The notes: generated by a model from the sequence alone, not told the origin. A stretch of 64,000 nucleotides of DNA from Lichtheimia corymbifera B2541 (GCA_000697475.1 JNEU01000776.1:62001-126000), one strand, 5' to 3'; counted from the stretch's first letter, positions 46,941 to 59,352 are shown. Translations and numbers: made by a program.

Positions 46941-48306
46941 TCAATGAAGGGTTGAATAGTCTAATGGATAAGCTATATATATAATCCGAATGAGTAAAAG
47001 AAGAATGAAAAAGGATGATGACAACTTACCATTACCCCTAGATTCACCACTTGGATATATGCGTCTTGCATTTTGTCTGAAAGACCGAGGACGAGGGAGT
47101 TCAGCAATGCTCTTAAAAGTAAATCGACCGCCACTTTCTGTAGCAGGTGGTTCTTTGACGGTGGATGATCTCTTTGTAGATATTTTCCATGCAGGTGTGG
47201 CTGGAGATACAGGTGATCTTGTGATAGGTGGTGGTGGTGGTCTTGCTGGAGAAGATGCTGCTGCCGCTGATGATGGTGCTGGTGGAGGTGGCGGTGGAGG
47301 AGGAGGCGGTGGAGGAGGAGGTGCAGCAGGTGATGATGGACCAAACGAGGATGTTGATGAAGATCGTTTTCTTCCAGGTGGTAAAGGTGGTGGAATACCC
47401 AATGTAGATGACGGTGGTTTAGGAGCAGTAGGAATTGGAGGCACAGCACGAGATGGACTTGCTCTACCTGTAGTAGTCGCAGGTGCACTTGGAAGTTGAC
47501 GTGAAGGACTACTAACTGCAGGAGGAGGTGGTGGCACAGCACGTGGTGGTGTCGGAGGTACAGGTCGTTGTGGAGTACTGCTAGATCTTGTTCTTCCTGG
47601 CATAGGAGGTGCCAATGATGGTTTAGGTGAATGGGTTGCTGATGAAACACCTGGTGGTGGTGGAGGAGGAGGTGGTGGTGGTGGAGGAGATGCATTTGAT
47701 GATGGTGCCGATGGTGGTGGTGGAGGAGGTGGTGGAGGTGGAGGTGCAGCTGCTGCAGCTGCTGATGGACTACGTCCTGGAATAGGCGGTGGTGATTTAA
47801 ATGATCGAGGAAGTGTTTGACTTGGCTTATTGAAAGTAGCCGATGGTCGTACCGAAGGTGGACTTGGTGCTGATGGAGTAGTCGTAGCAGTATCTACATG
47901 TATACAACAAGCTCTTAGTAATCAACCTTATTATACCAGAGTCCTCATATTTACCTTGTCCTCTACCAGTAGATACTGCAGCTCCCCTTGTCTTGCGCAA
48001 CGTTGGCATTCCATTAGCAAACAATCCTCCAAGTTGTGGTCCACCTCCCAACGATGGAGCTGCTGCTGAACCTCCACTTGCACTTGCACTTGCACCACCA
48101 CCGGGAACAGGAGGTCTTGCAATACTTGCACCAGATGATGATGGGCCACTCGACTTGGCATCTGTAACATAATGCGTAAGTCTTGTCTCGAGAATACTTC
48201 TTTACCAACACCACTTACTCCCAATCAATGGAGCCGATCTATCGTTGGTAACCGCCTTTTTTAGTTTCTTGCCACTCTGGATGTCTTTGAGTAGACTGGA
48301 ATCCAT
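46941..48306 (-). CDS. VRP1: Verprolin/WIP-family actin regulator
   Basis: Exons fit 48306..48219, 48161..47955, 47893..47030 and 46972..46941, giving 396 residues. The protein begins with a WH2 actin-binding motif (LLKDIQSGKKLKKAV, NDRSAPLIG), then GPQLGGLFANGMPTLRKT as in WIP, a long poly-Pro region with several runs of ten or more prolines, and a C-terminal WASP-binding block (FTFKSIAELPRPRSF, RRIYPSGESRG). It links WASP to cortical actin and endocytosis. The last intron (46973..47029) is 57 bp, has no stop and keeps frame if retained. The start at 48306 puts WH2 at the very N-terminus, without the usual leading poly-Pro. Confidence 0.88.
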
Positions 48307-49002
48307 TTTAGTTGAAAGAGAAACAGCCTCGAGACCAGCATAATACTTTCTTTTACTGCAGCTTTTGTATCGCCGACCACACACTTTGCTTGGCAAGGGT
48401 AGATGATCAATCACTGATGTCTAGAAAGCTTATCCTCAGTAGTATAAGAGATCTCTAAAAATGATAATAAACCATTCATTGTCACTCACGTCAATAATTA
48501 TGCCCATTATCTTTGCTCCTTTGTCATAATACATTTACCATTGTTCCTCACTACTGGATATGAGCAAGAGCGCTTGTTGGGATCATAGCAACAACACTTG
48601 TTGCTTGGCAACTTAATCCACCACAATGACCCATCACCCTGCCAACACCCGTTCTCATGACATTTGATACATACATAGGAACAATGAAAGCGCGCTGAAT
48701 TAAGATAAAAGCATATGTGTTGTTTACGCCGAGAGCATGAGATATCCAGTTAAACTAGCGAGCATTGCATCATCATGATATGTACACGCTGGAACATTTA
48801 TTATGCAAGAAGAATGAATGACCCTCTTATGAACAATGAGCAAACAGGGATGGATAAAGATCCACAGCCGGGATGGTTATATATAAACAATAAGTGTGGT
48901 TATCGATGAAATATGCTTTGTCTCAGCAATTTAAAATGGTGTCAAACAGGCGCGCATTATGCTGGCGGTGCTTTTATCTTTCTCCTTCCGCAGCAGACAC
49001 AC
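48307..49002. promoter_or_regulatory. Divergent intergenic region between verprolin and DUF2461 genes
   Basis: About 700 bp contain both promoters. A minus-strand frame runs open upstream of the verprolin ATG to about 48414 but has no family resemblance and probably is leader. Confidence 0.4.
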
Positions 49003-50136
49003 ATGGCAGGGAAAACAGCAAGTAAGCTTTACAGCCACACCCCACGTTTAGATCTCGATCACTGATCATGCTTAGAGAAACGCGCCTTCAATAAACCAAA
49101 CACTAACCAGGTCGATTCAGTAAAGGAGACCACACCTGTCAACAAACGACCCAAACGCGCAGCAGCAAAACGCAAAGAAACCAATACCACCGATGCCGAG
49201 GCAATCAGCGACTCTGACAATGACTCCCAACAAAAAGTGGATCGCAAGGATCGTGACAAGGTTGTTACTAGTGCTGATGATATGAAGCCTGGTCGTATCA
49301 AGATACCGCGGCCTAAAGGGTCACCTTTTCCAGATGCACTATCACCCGACGTGCTCCAGTTCATGAGTGAGTTGAGAGAAAACAACCACAGAGACTTTAT
49401 GCGAGTGAACGAGGTAACATCCTATACTATGTATTCTCTTGTATGTATGCTAATTCTCATATTAGAAACGATGGCATTCTACTCGCAAGGATTTTATCGA
49501 CTTTATTGGGATGGTGATCGAGCAATTGCACGAGATAGACCCTACGATATTGGTGGAAGAACCGCGGCAAGCAGTTTACAGACAAAAGTAAGTTGAAAAA
49601 AGATAATGCATATGAGAGAGAGAGAGAGATAGATGGATTAACTTTGATACAACAACAGCCGAGATCTACGATTCACCAATGACCTGCGACCTTACAAGAC
49701 CCACCTTTCAGCATCATTCTCACGTGGAGGAAAGAAATCGCCATTTGCAGGCTATCATATATCTATCAGTCCCGGTGATAATTCGTTTGTGGCAGCAGGG
49801 ATTTGGCAACCTAGTCCGGATCGTTTGGCTCGTTTACGAGAGGGGATTATTGAAAATGCCAGCCTGATGCGTGAAGCCTTGACAATACCAGCAATGAAAG
49901 AAGTTTTCGGCAAAGACGGACTCGATGTATTGGAAACTACTGACAAACTCAAGGTGGCTCCTAAAAACATTCCACGCGATCATCCCGAGATAGAAATGCT
50001 GCGTTACAAGAGCATGGTTATTACAAAGCAGTTCACGGATGAGGAAATAGTATCAGCTGGTTGCCTTGATCGTTTATTGGATGTATTTGAAGCATTAGTT
50101 CCATTTGTTGCTGTTTTGAATTCTTGGACAGGATAA
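49003..50136 (+). CDS. DUF2461 (TIGR02453) family protein
   Basis: Exons fit 49003..49021, 49076..49413, 49466..49587 and 49659..50136, giving 318 residues. A Lys/Arg-rich N-terminal 90 residues suit a nuclear or nucleic-acid binding tail. The rest matches the DUF2461 family: LQFMSELRENNHRDFMRVNE, KRWHSTRKDFIDFIGMVIEQ, RDLRFTNDLRPYKTHLSASF, and SPFAGYHISISPGDNSFVAA. The family is widespread in bacteria and fungi and its biochemical role is not known. A GA microsatellite (about 49614..49629) lies in the third intron. Confidence 0.85.
49614..49629. repeat. GA microsatellite in an intron of the DUF2461 gene
   Basis: About eight GA units lie between coding exons 3 and 4. Confidence 0.8.
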
Positions 50137-50354
50137 AGATTAATAAATCCAAAGTGTGTTACACAGCGAATGTAAATGGGTCAGTGCGTTGTTTCTCATG
50201 TGCGGCGGGTTTACGCGTTTTAAGTGGTGCACAGATATGGGATAGAAAAAGGTTTATAGTCAACAGGTCAACTGACCCCACCAGCATCTTTTCCCTCCTT
50301 CATTTCAACGATGATTATCCATTTCGTCTTCCTTTCACCTATTAACCCCACAAT

Positions 50355-51278
50355 ATGGCGTTTTCCGGTAACCCCAATTCAGCACAACAACATCAGCAAT
50401 CATCCATGTATCAACAACAAACATCTTCACATCACATGCGTGGTCCTCCTGCAATGTCTTTTGAAACCAATCCTAATTCAAATATGATGTATGATTATCA
50501 CGCTACCAACAACAAGATGCACAGAGGTTCAATGAATGGATTACGACAAAAACTACGTGAAGCAGCCGGGTTTCCTTTACGTGAACAGCACCAAAATACT
50601 GGCAATAGCAACAGCAGCAGCAACAACGGCATGCATTCAACGGCAGGAGCAGGGCAATATGGGAATACGGGTATTGGACGTGGTGGAGGTTCAGGCAACG
50701 GAAAAGATTATCGGAATAACAACATGAACGACCCGGGTTTTCGTGGTTCACATCAGAGGAGTTCATCCTACTACAACCAAGATGGAGGCACAAATTCGTC
50801 ATATGGGCTACACCAACCGCCGCCACGTTTCTCTCACCAAAGCTTTCCCCAATCATCAATGATGACGCAGTATCCACAACAACCTATCATGCCAAGAGGT
50901 AGTCTTTATGAGCCTAATATCGGTGGACCAATGATGGGACCTTACAATATGATGATGCATCAGCAACAACCTATGATGATGTATCCCCAGCAGTATCAGA
51001 GTAGTCTTGGAGATCCAATGATGGGAATGGGAATGGGAATGGGAATGATGGGATCAATGCCGATGCCAGAACCATATCTCAATCCATATCAATCAATGCA
51101 GCCATCCATGTACAATCAACACCCAATGATGATGATGTCTTCTTCATATAACAACAACCCAATGGGTCCTATGGTACCTGACCAAGGGATGTTTCCTGGT
51201 ACCATGCCATATGGGAGCTATCCTTCAAGTTATCACAGCATGCCTTATAATAACAGGTTCTCATCAGGATTCTGGTGA
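50355..51278 (+). CDS. Intronless Met/Asn/Gln/Ser-rich low-complexity protein
   Basis: One frame of 307 residues begins at the ATG at 50355 after a pyrimidine-rich leader. The N-terminal part has a short charged segment (MNGLRQKLREAAGFPLREQ). The rest is rich in Asn, Ser, Gly, Gln and Met, with an MGMGMGMGMMG run near residue 225 and many Tyr-Pro-Met triplets. No domain is recognisable; the composition is prion-like. It is intronless like the low-complexity gene at 4.7 kb. The function is unknown. Confidence 0.65.
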   Translation: MAFSGNPNSAQQHQQSSMYQQQTSSHHMRGPPAMSFETNPNSNMMYDYHATNNKMHRGSMNGLRQKLREAAGFPLREQHQNTGNSNSSSNNGMHSTAGAGQYGNTGIGRGGGSGNGKDYRNNNMNDPGFRGSHQRSSSYYNQDGGTNSSYGLHQPPPRFSHQSFPQSSMMTQYPQQPIMPRGSLYEPNIGGPMMGPYNMMMHQQQPMMMYPQQYQSSLGDPMMGMGMGMGMMGSMPMPEPYLNPYQSMQPSMYNQHPMMMMSSSYNNNPMGPMVPDQGMFPGTMPYGSYPSSYHSMPYNNRFSSGFW

Positions 51279-51487
51279 TTTATGTATTATTACAATAAAG
51301 ACTATTAGAAGATATCTGCATAATTTATCTCGGCCAGCTGCTGTTACACAAAATGGCAAGCACTCATCTTCTTACACTTCCAGCTCTCTTTCGTTACACC
51401 CGTCTTCCTTTATCCACTCCACTTTTCCTTGCTTTATCCAACCCCTCATTTCTTTCTTGATTTGCAACCTCTGAAACATATACTTTC

Positions 51488-54244
51488 ATGGATAGCCAAC
51501 TCATCAAAACAGGTTCGTGGATGAAAGAGGGACGTGCCTCTCTTTTCGCTCGGCATCTCATGTCAACATGGTCAACTAGTCAACAAACTTCAGGATGCGT
51601 TTGCTACCGTTGGCGTGCACAACCCTGTGGATCTCCCTCAAATCACGGTGATTGGCTCACAATCGAGTGGCAAAAGCTCTGTATTGGAGAACATTGTCGG
51701 TCGCGACTTTTTGCCAAGAGGCACGGGTATCGTCACCAGGCGTCCATTGGTACTATAACGTAACACGTCCCTTCTTGACAGCATCGATACTCATATCTCT
51801 TTTTTATCAAGGTACTACAACTTATCAATCGCCCTGCTCCTGAGAAACCATCCAGTCCCAACGGCAAAAATGAAGAATCAGCTGATGAATGGGGAGAGTT
51901 TCTGCATTTACCTGGACAAAAGTTCTACGACTTCAACAAGATACGTGAAGAGATTGTTCGTGACACAGAGTTGAAGACTGGAAAGAATCTCGGTAAAGTG
52001 CTATAACGTGAAGGATGACAATGGAGGTTATTTATACGTGTATAATAGGCATTTCACCACAACCCATCAACTTGCGTATCTTTTCGCCCAATGTCCTGAC
52101 TCTTACTATGGTGGATTTACCTGGTCTTACCAAGGTGCCAGTGGGTGATCAACCAAAGGACATCGAGAAGCAGATTCGCGAGATGATCTTGAAATACATC
52201 ACCAAACCCAACGCGATTATCTTGGCTGTTACTGCTGCAAATACAGATTTGGCCAATTCGGATGGTTTGAAACTTGCTCGAGAAGTTGACCCTGAGGGCT
52301 TGAGGACGATTGGTGTTTTGACAAAGGTGGATCTTATGGATCAAGGCACCGACGTGATTGACATCTTGGCAGGCAGAATGATTCCATTAAGGCTTGGTAA
52401 GTGTGTCGGACAATGCTGTTTGGCATGGCATTTGCAGGTATACTGATAAACCATGATTCCACAGGTTATGTCCCCGTGATCAATCGTGGTCAACGTGATA
52501 TTGAATCCAACAAGTCAATCGCCAAAGCATTGCAATCCGAACGCGAATTTTTCGAGAACCATCCCTCCTATAGGAGCAAAGCACAATATTGTGGTACACC
52601 ATTCCTGGCACGAAAGTTGAACATGGTATGTATGCTTTTCTTTGTAAATATGGATCATTCATAACTCATGGCTATCATAGATCCTCATGCATCATATCAA
52701 AAACACATTGCCCGAGATCAAATCCAAAATTCAGACGGCCCTTGCAAAATATCAACAAGAGTTGCTTCAATTGGGTGATCCTCTCAACGACAATCATGCC
52801 AGCATGGTGCTCAATATCGTCACCGAGTTTTGCAACGAATTCAGGACTATCATTGATGGCAATGCAAATGATCTTTCAAGCTTTGAATTGTCAGGAGGTG
52901 CACGCATCAGCTTTGTTTTCCACGAGCTTTATTCAAATGGAGTCAAAACGATTGATCCTTTTGATCAAGTCAAGGATTCTGATATTCGAATGTTCCTTTA
53001 CAATTCTGCGGTAATATATCTACGTGGATGCTAGGTCAAAACCATGTGCTCTTATACGTGTTTTGGACTGTAGGGTTCTTCACCTTCATTATTTGTGGGT
53101 ACAACAGCATTCGAAGTCATTGTCAAGCAGCAAGTGAAAAGATTAGAGGAGCCAAGTCTCAAATGTATTTCAATGGTGTATGATGAGCTTGTTCGGATCC
53201 TGGGTCAGCTTTTGAACAAACAGGTATAGATTTACTTTTGATCTACACAAAAAGATGCCCATCATACTCATCCTGCCTTATAGTTCTTCAAGCGTTTCCC
53301 TGCTCTCAAGGAACGATTCTATCATGTCGTACTCGCTTTCTTCAAAAAGGCAATGACACCTACCAATAAGCTTGTCAGCGATCTTGTAGCGTAAGTTTCA
53401 GGGATTGGATATAAAAGGGGATGGCTATTCATATGCAAAGGAACAATTAGGATGGAGGCTTGCTATATCAACACGGCACATCCGGACTTTTTGAATGGTC
53501 ACCAAGCTATTGCTATTGTGAATGAACAGCTACATCCAAAGAGCCAGTCGGGACCAGACCATGAAGTACCCACATCCAAAGGCCGTCACCATCATTCGTC
53601 GCAATCTCAACAACAACAGCCACAGCTGAATGCCTTGCAAACAAGCAACTCAATGTCGACCCATATGGATAACAGCGAAGGCAATTCCTTCTTTGGTAGC
53701 TTTTTCTCGGGATCCAAGAAGACGAAAAAGTCTGCTGCTGCATCGATGGAAGCTGTGAGTATGCGAATTACGAAGGAGCGAGGGATTAGATTATACTGAC
53801 TACATTTTAATTGATAGCCCCCACCGACACTCAAGGCTACAGGCGAATTGTCCGAGAGAGATCACATGGAAATTGAAGTCATCAGTGAGTTGTCAACTTG
53901 TTCAGCATGGGATTTTATCTGATTGCTTTCGATGCATTAGAGCTGTTGATCCAATCATACTTCAACATTGTCAAGCGCACAATGATCGATATGGTGCCCA
54001 AGGCTGTCATGCTCAATCTGGTAGCCCGTGCTAAAAAGGAGCTTCAACAAGAGTTGCTTTCCGAGTTATACAAATCCGATATCCTGGATGATCTTTTGCA
54101 AGAATCAGAACATACCCAACAGCGTCGTAAGGAATGCAAGAAGATGATCGAGGTAAAGATTGGGTGGGATAATGACATAGCAGCTATCTGACATGGGATT
54201 TATAGGCACTTCAAAAGGCAGATGAAATCGTAGCTTCTGTTTAA
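51488..54244 (+). CDS. VPS1: Dynamin-family GTPase Vps1
   Basis: Twelve exons fit (51488..51512, 51580..51749, 51812..51992, 52049..52396, 52465..52625, 52681..53010, 53074..53223, 53284..53390, 53451..53754, 53818..53884, 53941..54152, 54206..54244) for 697 residues, close to yeast Vps1. GTPase motifs are GSQSSGKSS (G1), [15 protein letters not shown] (G3) and TKVDLMDQG (G4). The middle domain includes [20 protein letters not shown], and the C-terminal GTPase effector domain ends [17 protein letters not shown]. The start [15 protein letters not shown] also matches Vps1. It drives fission at endosomes, vacuoles and peroxisomes. The region between middle domain and GED is Gln/Ser/His-rich (QSQQQQPQ). 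Confidence 0.93.
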
Positions 54245-54314
54245 TGGTCTCATTTACTCAAATCTATCACTGTGTATTTAGGGGGTATAGTTGCACCATT
54301 TAAATATATATTTA

Positions 54315-55697
54315 TCATATACATTGGTATCCATTGTTTTGTTTCCACATTGGTTGTTGCTCATGATGGGAAGTGGAGGGAGGATCGCTCGTGTTGAAAA
54401 TGGCTGCACCGCAGATAACCAAAATATATGCAACGGGGTAAAAGGGAGGCATCTAACAACAATGCTAATTATTCAAGTGCACTGTCATTGTGGTCCATTT
54501 CACATTACCTGCGCATCCAAGAATACTAGGCTGGCCAATAAAGAATAAAAGTTGGATGTCATGAGACTCATACTCAGGAAGGTAGCATTGGTCATTCGAT
54601 ATAAAGTGGGTCCCAATGAGTACATGCATGATAGGCATACAACGTAAATGGAAACTAGGCCAGCTACAAGACTTGTCTTAGTTGTGTGGAGGATATTTAT
54701 CCCGCATTATGATTCAATCATACCTATTTCCCAACGCCACTCGATGGATACCAGGGATTCATGCTCAAAGACAAGTCTAAATACACATGAATCGTTTAGC
54801 ATTGACCGCTTTTCGAATGTATGAATGCCATCCACTTACGCTTGCAATCCACTGAAAATGGAACCCCACATTCCTGCACGGGTCAAAAATTGTTCAGTTG
54901 TACAACGGTTCACCAGGTATTCTTCTGTCACATTGCTGACGGCATATAGCGTTGCACTCGTCAGCTGTCAATCAACGTGAGCCAATCATGTAACCATATA
55001 AACATAAACAAATGCTGCGCTTACACAAATAAGATCACCGATCCAGCTATGATTATCTATTTTTTACATGTCAACGACTTTTTCTCTCTGATAAAAGCAG
55101 TGGGTTAGTTGCTTACCATTGGTAGTACGATTGTTCATGGTATCGGCCCATATAAGAGTGAATAATCCGATTAGGCACAATGTGACACCTCCGAAGTGGG
55201 CGGCATAATAGCGATAGCCAAGGCAGCACATTGAGAGTAGCATAATGCAAGGAAGCGTCCAAGATGATATAACGAGCGCTGATAATACAGATGTGTTTTT
55301 GAATGCGAGTACAGCAAGTATGTTGGCTAATAATAATGATTGATTGAGCTTCCAGATTGACGATATAACTCTCGTTGTCCATACCTTGAACATCTGCAAA
55401 CGAGAAGCCAAAGACTTTGTACTATCGTCAGCACAATGTACCCAGTACTTTTAATGATTACTTACAGCTCCATCCTTGTCCTTGTTTCAATTGATGCCAG
55501 TAGCTTTCTTCTTGTCGGTTACGACACCCATGTATCACAAAGAGTACAATATAAGTGAGACAGTTTTGAGTGTACGGAATGCTGACGCTGTAATGAGTCC
55601 AGAGAGCTGATGAAGCAACGCTCGTCCCAGTGATGCACAATGAGAGGATCTGGCCAAGTGCAAGTGGAATGAGCCATTGCACCTTGAATGGTGTCAT
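54315..55697 (-). CDS. SLC35F1/F2-like multi-pass transporter (drug/metabolite transporter fold)
   Basis: Eight exons fit (55697..55466, 55414..55385, 55326..55117, 55056..55025, 54964..54840, 54776..54724, 54663..54509, 54452..54315) for 324 residues with about ten hydrophobic segments. It resembles SLC35F1/F2: GQILSLCITGTSVASSALW, ANILAVLAFKNTSVLSALVI, the YRYYAAHFGGVTLCLIGLF turn, SATLYAVSNVTEEYLV, and YSLGPTLYRMTNATFLSM. SLC35F members move small organic solutes; the substrate is unknown. Two exons are only 30 and 32 nt. The ATG at 55697 gives a very short N-terminal tail. Confidence 0.82.
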
Positions 55698-56089
55698 TTT
55701 GCAAGTAAGCTTAAAAAATAGGCAAGGAAATGATTGCTGTATTCACTTTTATAGATGCAAGAGAGATCAAGGTGACTGTGCCCGTGATGTCCCCAGTAGC
55801 AAGCCCCACATCCTTTACTCACATTACCGAACCCCCATCCTTCTTCAAAGACCCGAGCCTCCAAGCCCGAGAACCCGCTATTATCCACCGTGTGAAAGTC
55901 TATGCAAACAATAAATAATATCACATTATAAGTTGCTTTTGGTCTTCAACCGTAATAGCCCGTTGTTTATGCAACATCTTTCATTGCATGAATCATCATG
56001 CGTTTTAATACCACTTGGATACAATCGTAACAGCACCATTTCATTTAATAATGAAACCTCCTTCTTTATTCACTTAAGGTATACTAATA
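55698..56089. other. Intergenic region of about 390 bp
   Basis: This holds the SLC35F-like promoter and the 3' end of the next minus-strand gene. Nothing else is seen. Confidence 0.4.
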
Positions 56090-57541
56090 TTACAACATAC
56101 GCTCATGGCCTTGTGACGATGTCAAGAAATACTGCCGTATCAATGGTTCAATTTCATCGACTTGAGCGATTGTTTGTAACCTTCCACGATTGTCTACGCT
56201 ACGAAAGACTTTGGTCCCTTGGAAAAACTGGAGTTTGATATTTGATTTGGATCCTGGATGATAGAGGGCTTCATCGAATTCTTGAGGAGTACCCAGTATC
56301 TTGATAGGTTCGTTCTTTTTCTCACATACGACTTGGTATCCTTTCCCTGCTATCTTTTTGATTGAAATCTTGCCATTGTGGACCAAGCTGGGTCGATAAG
56401 AAGAAGCGTTCCATGACGGTGCACTTGCTACTTCAGGCACTCTTGGGTTTGACGACGACGATGATGATGACGATGCAACGCTGGGTACTTGATTCGAACG
56501 TCCTGTCGATCGTGACGTGGATGCAGGAACCACCTTTGGTACTCTTGAACTTGATGTGGATGATGTTACTGCAGGTGGGATATTACTGGATGATGCTGAT
56601 GGACGATTTTGTTGAGGATGGGACTTTTTGACTGATGAAGATGATGTTACTGGCGGTGGGATGCTACTGGATGATGCTGATGATGGTGGTAATGAAGGGG
56701 TGGAATGCTGTTGTTGTGTATCGTCGCTCTTTATATGCTTCTCTCTCTTTCTTTTCCGTTTTGGATTGTGCTGAATGGGTTCATTGTGAATTGCAGGGGC
56801 TGTTGGTGGAGCAAGTGCTTTTTGATGTTCGACTATCTCATTCATGATACTCGCTGCTTCATCGGTCATGTATCGCCGTAAATCTTCCCATCGAGTTTGT
56901 TGAGAATCAATGTGCCATTGAATACACTTGTTATATGCATCCTAAAATACCCAAACAATTAGATTTTGGTTGCATGATTAACAAATGTTGCTATGATACC
57001 TCTGCCTCCTTTCGAAACCTTCCTCGGTACATATAATCATCATCTTTGCACTTGACCGCTTGACTATCATCATCGCTCTACAAGCCATGGTCAAACTACT
57101 AGAATGATAGACCTGTGGATATCTCTCTTACCATATCCATCGGCTCGTACTCCAAGGACATCATTGTCTCTATGTCATCAAGCAGCTTATCAAACTTGTG
57201 CTGATTGTCTCGTAAAAACTTGTCACCACATGTGAATTCCAATAGTGGATTCGTTTCTTTTGGAGAGTGTAAAGCTTGGCGATCAATGTGTTGAGCTATG
57301 CTGCTGTGCGCTTGCTGTAATTCATAGGCATGGCAACGGATGGCGCGTTCGGTAATGCGTTGGTTTCTTTGTTGAGTAAGCTTGTAAGCGTGGCGTGTGC
57401 CACGAAGGGGTGTATCCGGTGCTAAATAGACCTCAGGACTACGTAAAGAATAAAAGGGATAAGCGAGGGTATATTTTAAACTATACGAGTTGAATACCTA
57501 GTTAACGCTTCTTGAGCGTACCAGAAAAGGTTGACATCCAT
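56090..57541 (-). CDS. Unrecognised Ser-rich protein with conserved-looking ends
   Basis: Exons fit 57541..57498, 57438..57132, 57077..57000 and 56941..56090, giving 426 residues in phase. The N-terminal 190 residues are helical and charged (MDVNLFWYAQEALTSPEVYL, LLDDIETMMSLEYEPMDM, CIQWHIDSQQTRWEDLRRYM). A middle section of about 120 residues is Ser/Pro-rich with a KRKRKREK basic patch that could be a nuclear localisation signal. The last 90 residues look folded (ISIKKIAGKGYQVVCEKK, SNIKLQFFQGTKVFRS). I do not recognise the family. It lies 85 bp upstream of nothing else on its own strand but only 85 bp from the STI1 stop codon. Confidence 0.65.
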
Positions 57542-57626
57542 AAAGAGAAACAAGAAAGGAAACTGCAGATTAAAAAGATGAAATTATACAATTTTATTGT
57601 TGGTAGGAATGAGAATGAAAACGAAT

Positions 57627-58953
57627 TTATGCTACTCGGAGAACACCGGCATTCATCAACTTGCGAATGTTGCTGGCAACTTGAGGATTCTTCAAATGTT
57701 CTTGTGCAGCCTTGGGATCTTGTTGCATTTGTTGAAGAATTTGTTGCATGACAGGGTCCATCAAAATACGCTAATTTGGCGTGTCAATGAATTGGGTCAA
57801 TGACCATGCATGAATGATATGCTTACCTGAACTTCGGGATCTTGTGCTGCACGCTTCAAAGCTTCCTCTTGAGACACATCGTCGGAAGCACCACCACCAC
57901 CAGCCATTGGGTTCATGGCATTGTATGCCTTCATCATTTGTTGCTGGATTTCACGGGCAGACTTGCCATCCTTGTCATGTTCTTGGGCTTCCTTGAGGAC
58001 ATCAATAGACTTTTGATATTCCTTCTTTGCAAATTCAACAGCAGCCTTGCGGATATAACCACGTACTATGTAGGGCTTTGTTTAATTCATGCACTAACCC
58101 GCATCCTTATGTATACTTACCAAAAGTGGGATCAAGCTCAATGCAGCGGTTAGCATCCTTCTCTGCTTCGTAGACTGCCATCAACTTGAGATAGCATGCT
58201 GCACGGTTGGAATAGGGACGCACATCCTTATCGTTACGCTTGATTGCTTCAGTGTATTGTTCAATAGCACCAGGCCTATTATTATGATCCATTGTTCAAT
58301 TTCCTTCGATCCCTCTTTTCTTCATCCTATATATATTACTTACCAGTTTTGTTGCTTGAAAAGTGCATTACCCTCCTCACGGGCCTTGTCAGCAAGCTCA
58401 GGGTTGTAGTAAGCTGCCTTCTCACGCTCCTTTTGAAGTTTCTGGGTGTCACGCAACTTTTGGAGAGTATCAGGTGTACGGTGCTCAGTCAAAGACTTTT
58501 CATAAGAGAGGATGGCCTTGTCCAATTGATCCAACTTGACATGGGCATTTCCAATACGTTGCAATGCACTGATAGAATCATGAATACCCCATTCTACCCA
58601 TAGATCATCCTTTTCTCATCATCGTACTTACCGTGCAATAAGCTTGTAATCTGCATGGACGCTGCGACCGACCTCGATAGCTTCTTCACAAGTCTTGATG
58701 CAGTCATCATACTTTTCTTGCTCGAACAATACAGCTGTCGTAATATCATATATATAAGCCTTACATGTATCTCTTTTTTTGCTCACAATAAAAAACACAT
58801 ACCAGCTTTGTTGGTGAGAATGGAAATGTTGGTGTCATCGAGAGACCAGGCCTTTTCATAATGGGAGAGAGCCTCTTCGAATTGCTTCTTCTTGTAAGCT
58901 TGATTGCCAAGTTCCTTTTCAGCAATGGCTTGTTGCTTGTTATCGTCGGCCAT
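57627..58953 (-). CDS. STI1: STI1/Hop-like Hsp70-Hsp90 co-chaperone, short form
   Basis: Six exons fit (58953..58803, 58734..58632, 58568..58344, 58275..58121, 58065..57827, 57770..57627) for 338 residues. The protein corresponds to the TPR2A, TPR2B and DP2 parts of Sti1: [77 protein letters not shown], and a DP2 end with [20 protein letters not shown] and [14 protein letters not shown]1 and DP1, which precede these in yeast and animal Sti1, are absent, and an ATG directly precedes TPR2A. TPR2A binds the Hsp90 tail and TPR2B can bind Hsp70, so it may still bridge both chaperones in the cytosol. Confidence 0.92.
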
Positions 58954-59352
58954 ACTGGAAGATATGAATGTGTGTTGGGAAAAAAAAAAGGTGAACGTAA
59001 ACCCCTAACGAGCTGTCTGTTTTTTAAGCAAAACGCGCGTTTCTCGAACCATCCATTGGTCTCCCGCCTTCCCATCAACCAAGCGTGGCTGCTGTTACTA
59101 TGCATCATCGCTGTGCACGTGCCCATCCTTCCATATCCATCACTACCATCGCTATGTATTGAACAGCCCATTTACCATGGTATCCCATGCATTAGAATCC
59201 TATTCCTTTGTTCTTTTTCAATCACAGAAATTGCTCATAACAATGCATTACATAGAAAAGGATTTATTCTGGTGTAGGCTCGGTTTTGTGATGTGCGTTT
59301 ATGAGAGTGAGAGAAGGAAGACAAAGGAAAATGATAATCGTTGTAAGGTCGT
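58954..59352. other. Intergenic region of about 400 bp upstream of STI1
   Basis: This lies between the STI1 start and the Sec61 gamma stop. A plus-strand frame across it (58861..59277) has no family resemblance. No TPR1-like coding exon was found here. Confidence 0.5.

Noticed and set aside
46990..47499. Long Gly/Asp-rich plus-strand open frame opposite verprolin
   Set aside because: It is the antisense of the poly-proline codons of verprolin, which rarely give stops; no start context or domain supports it.
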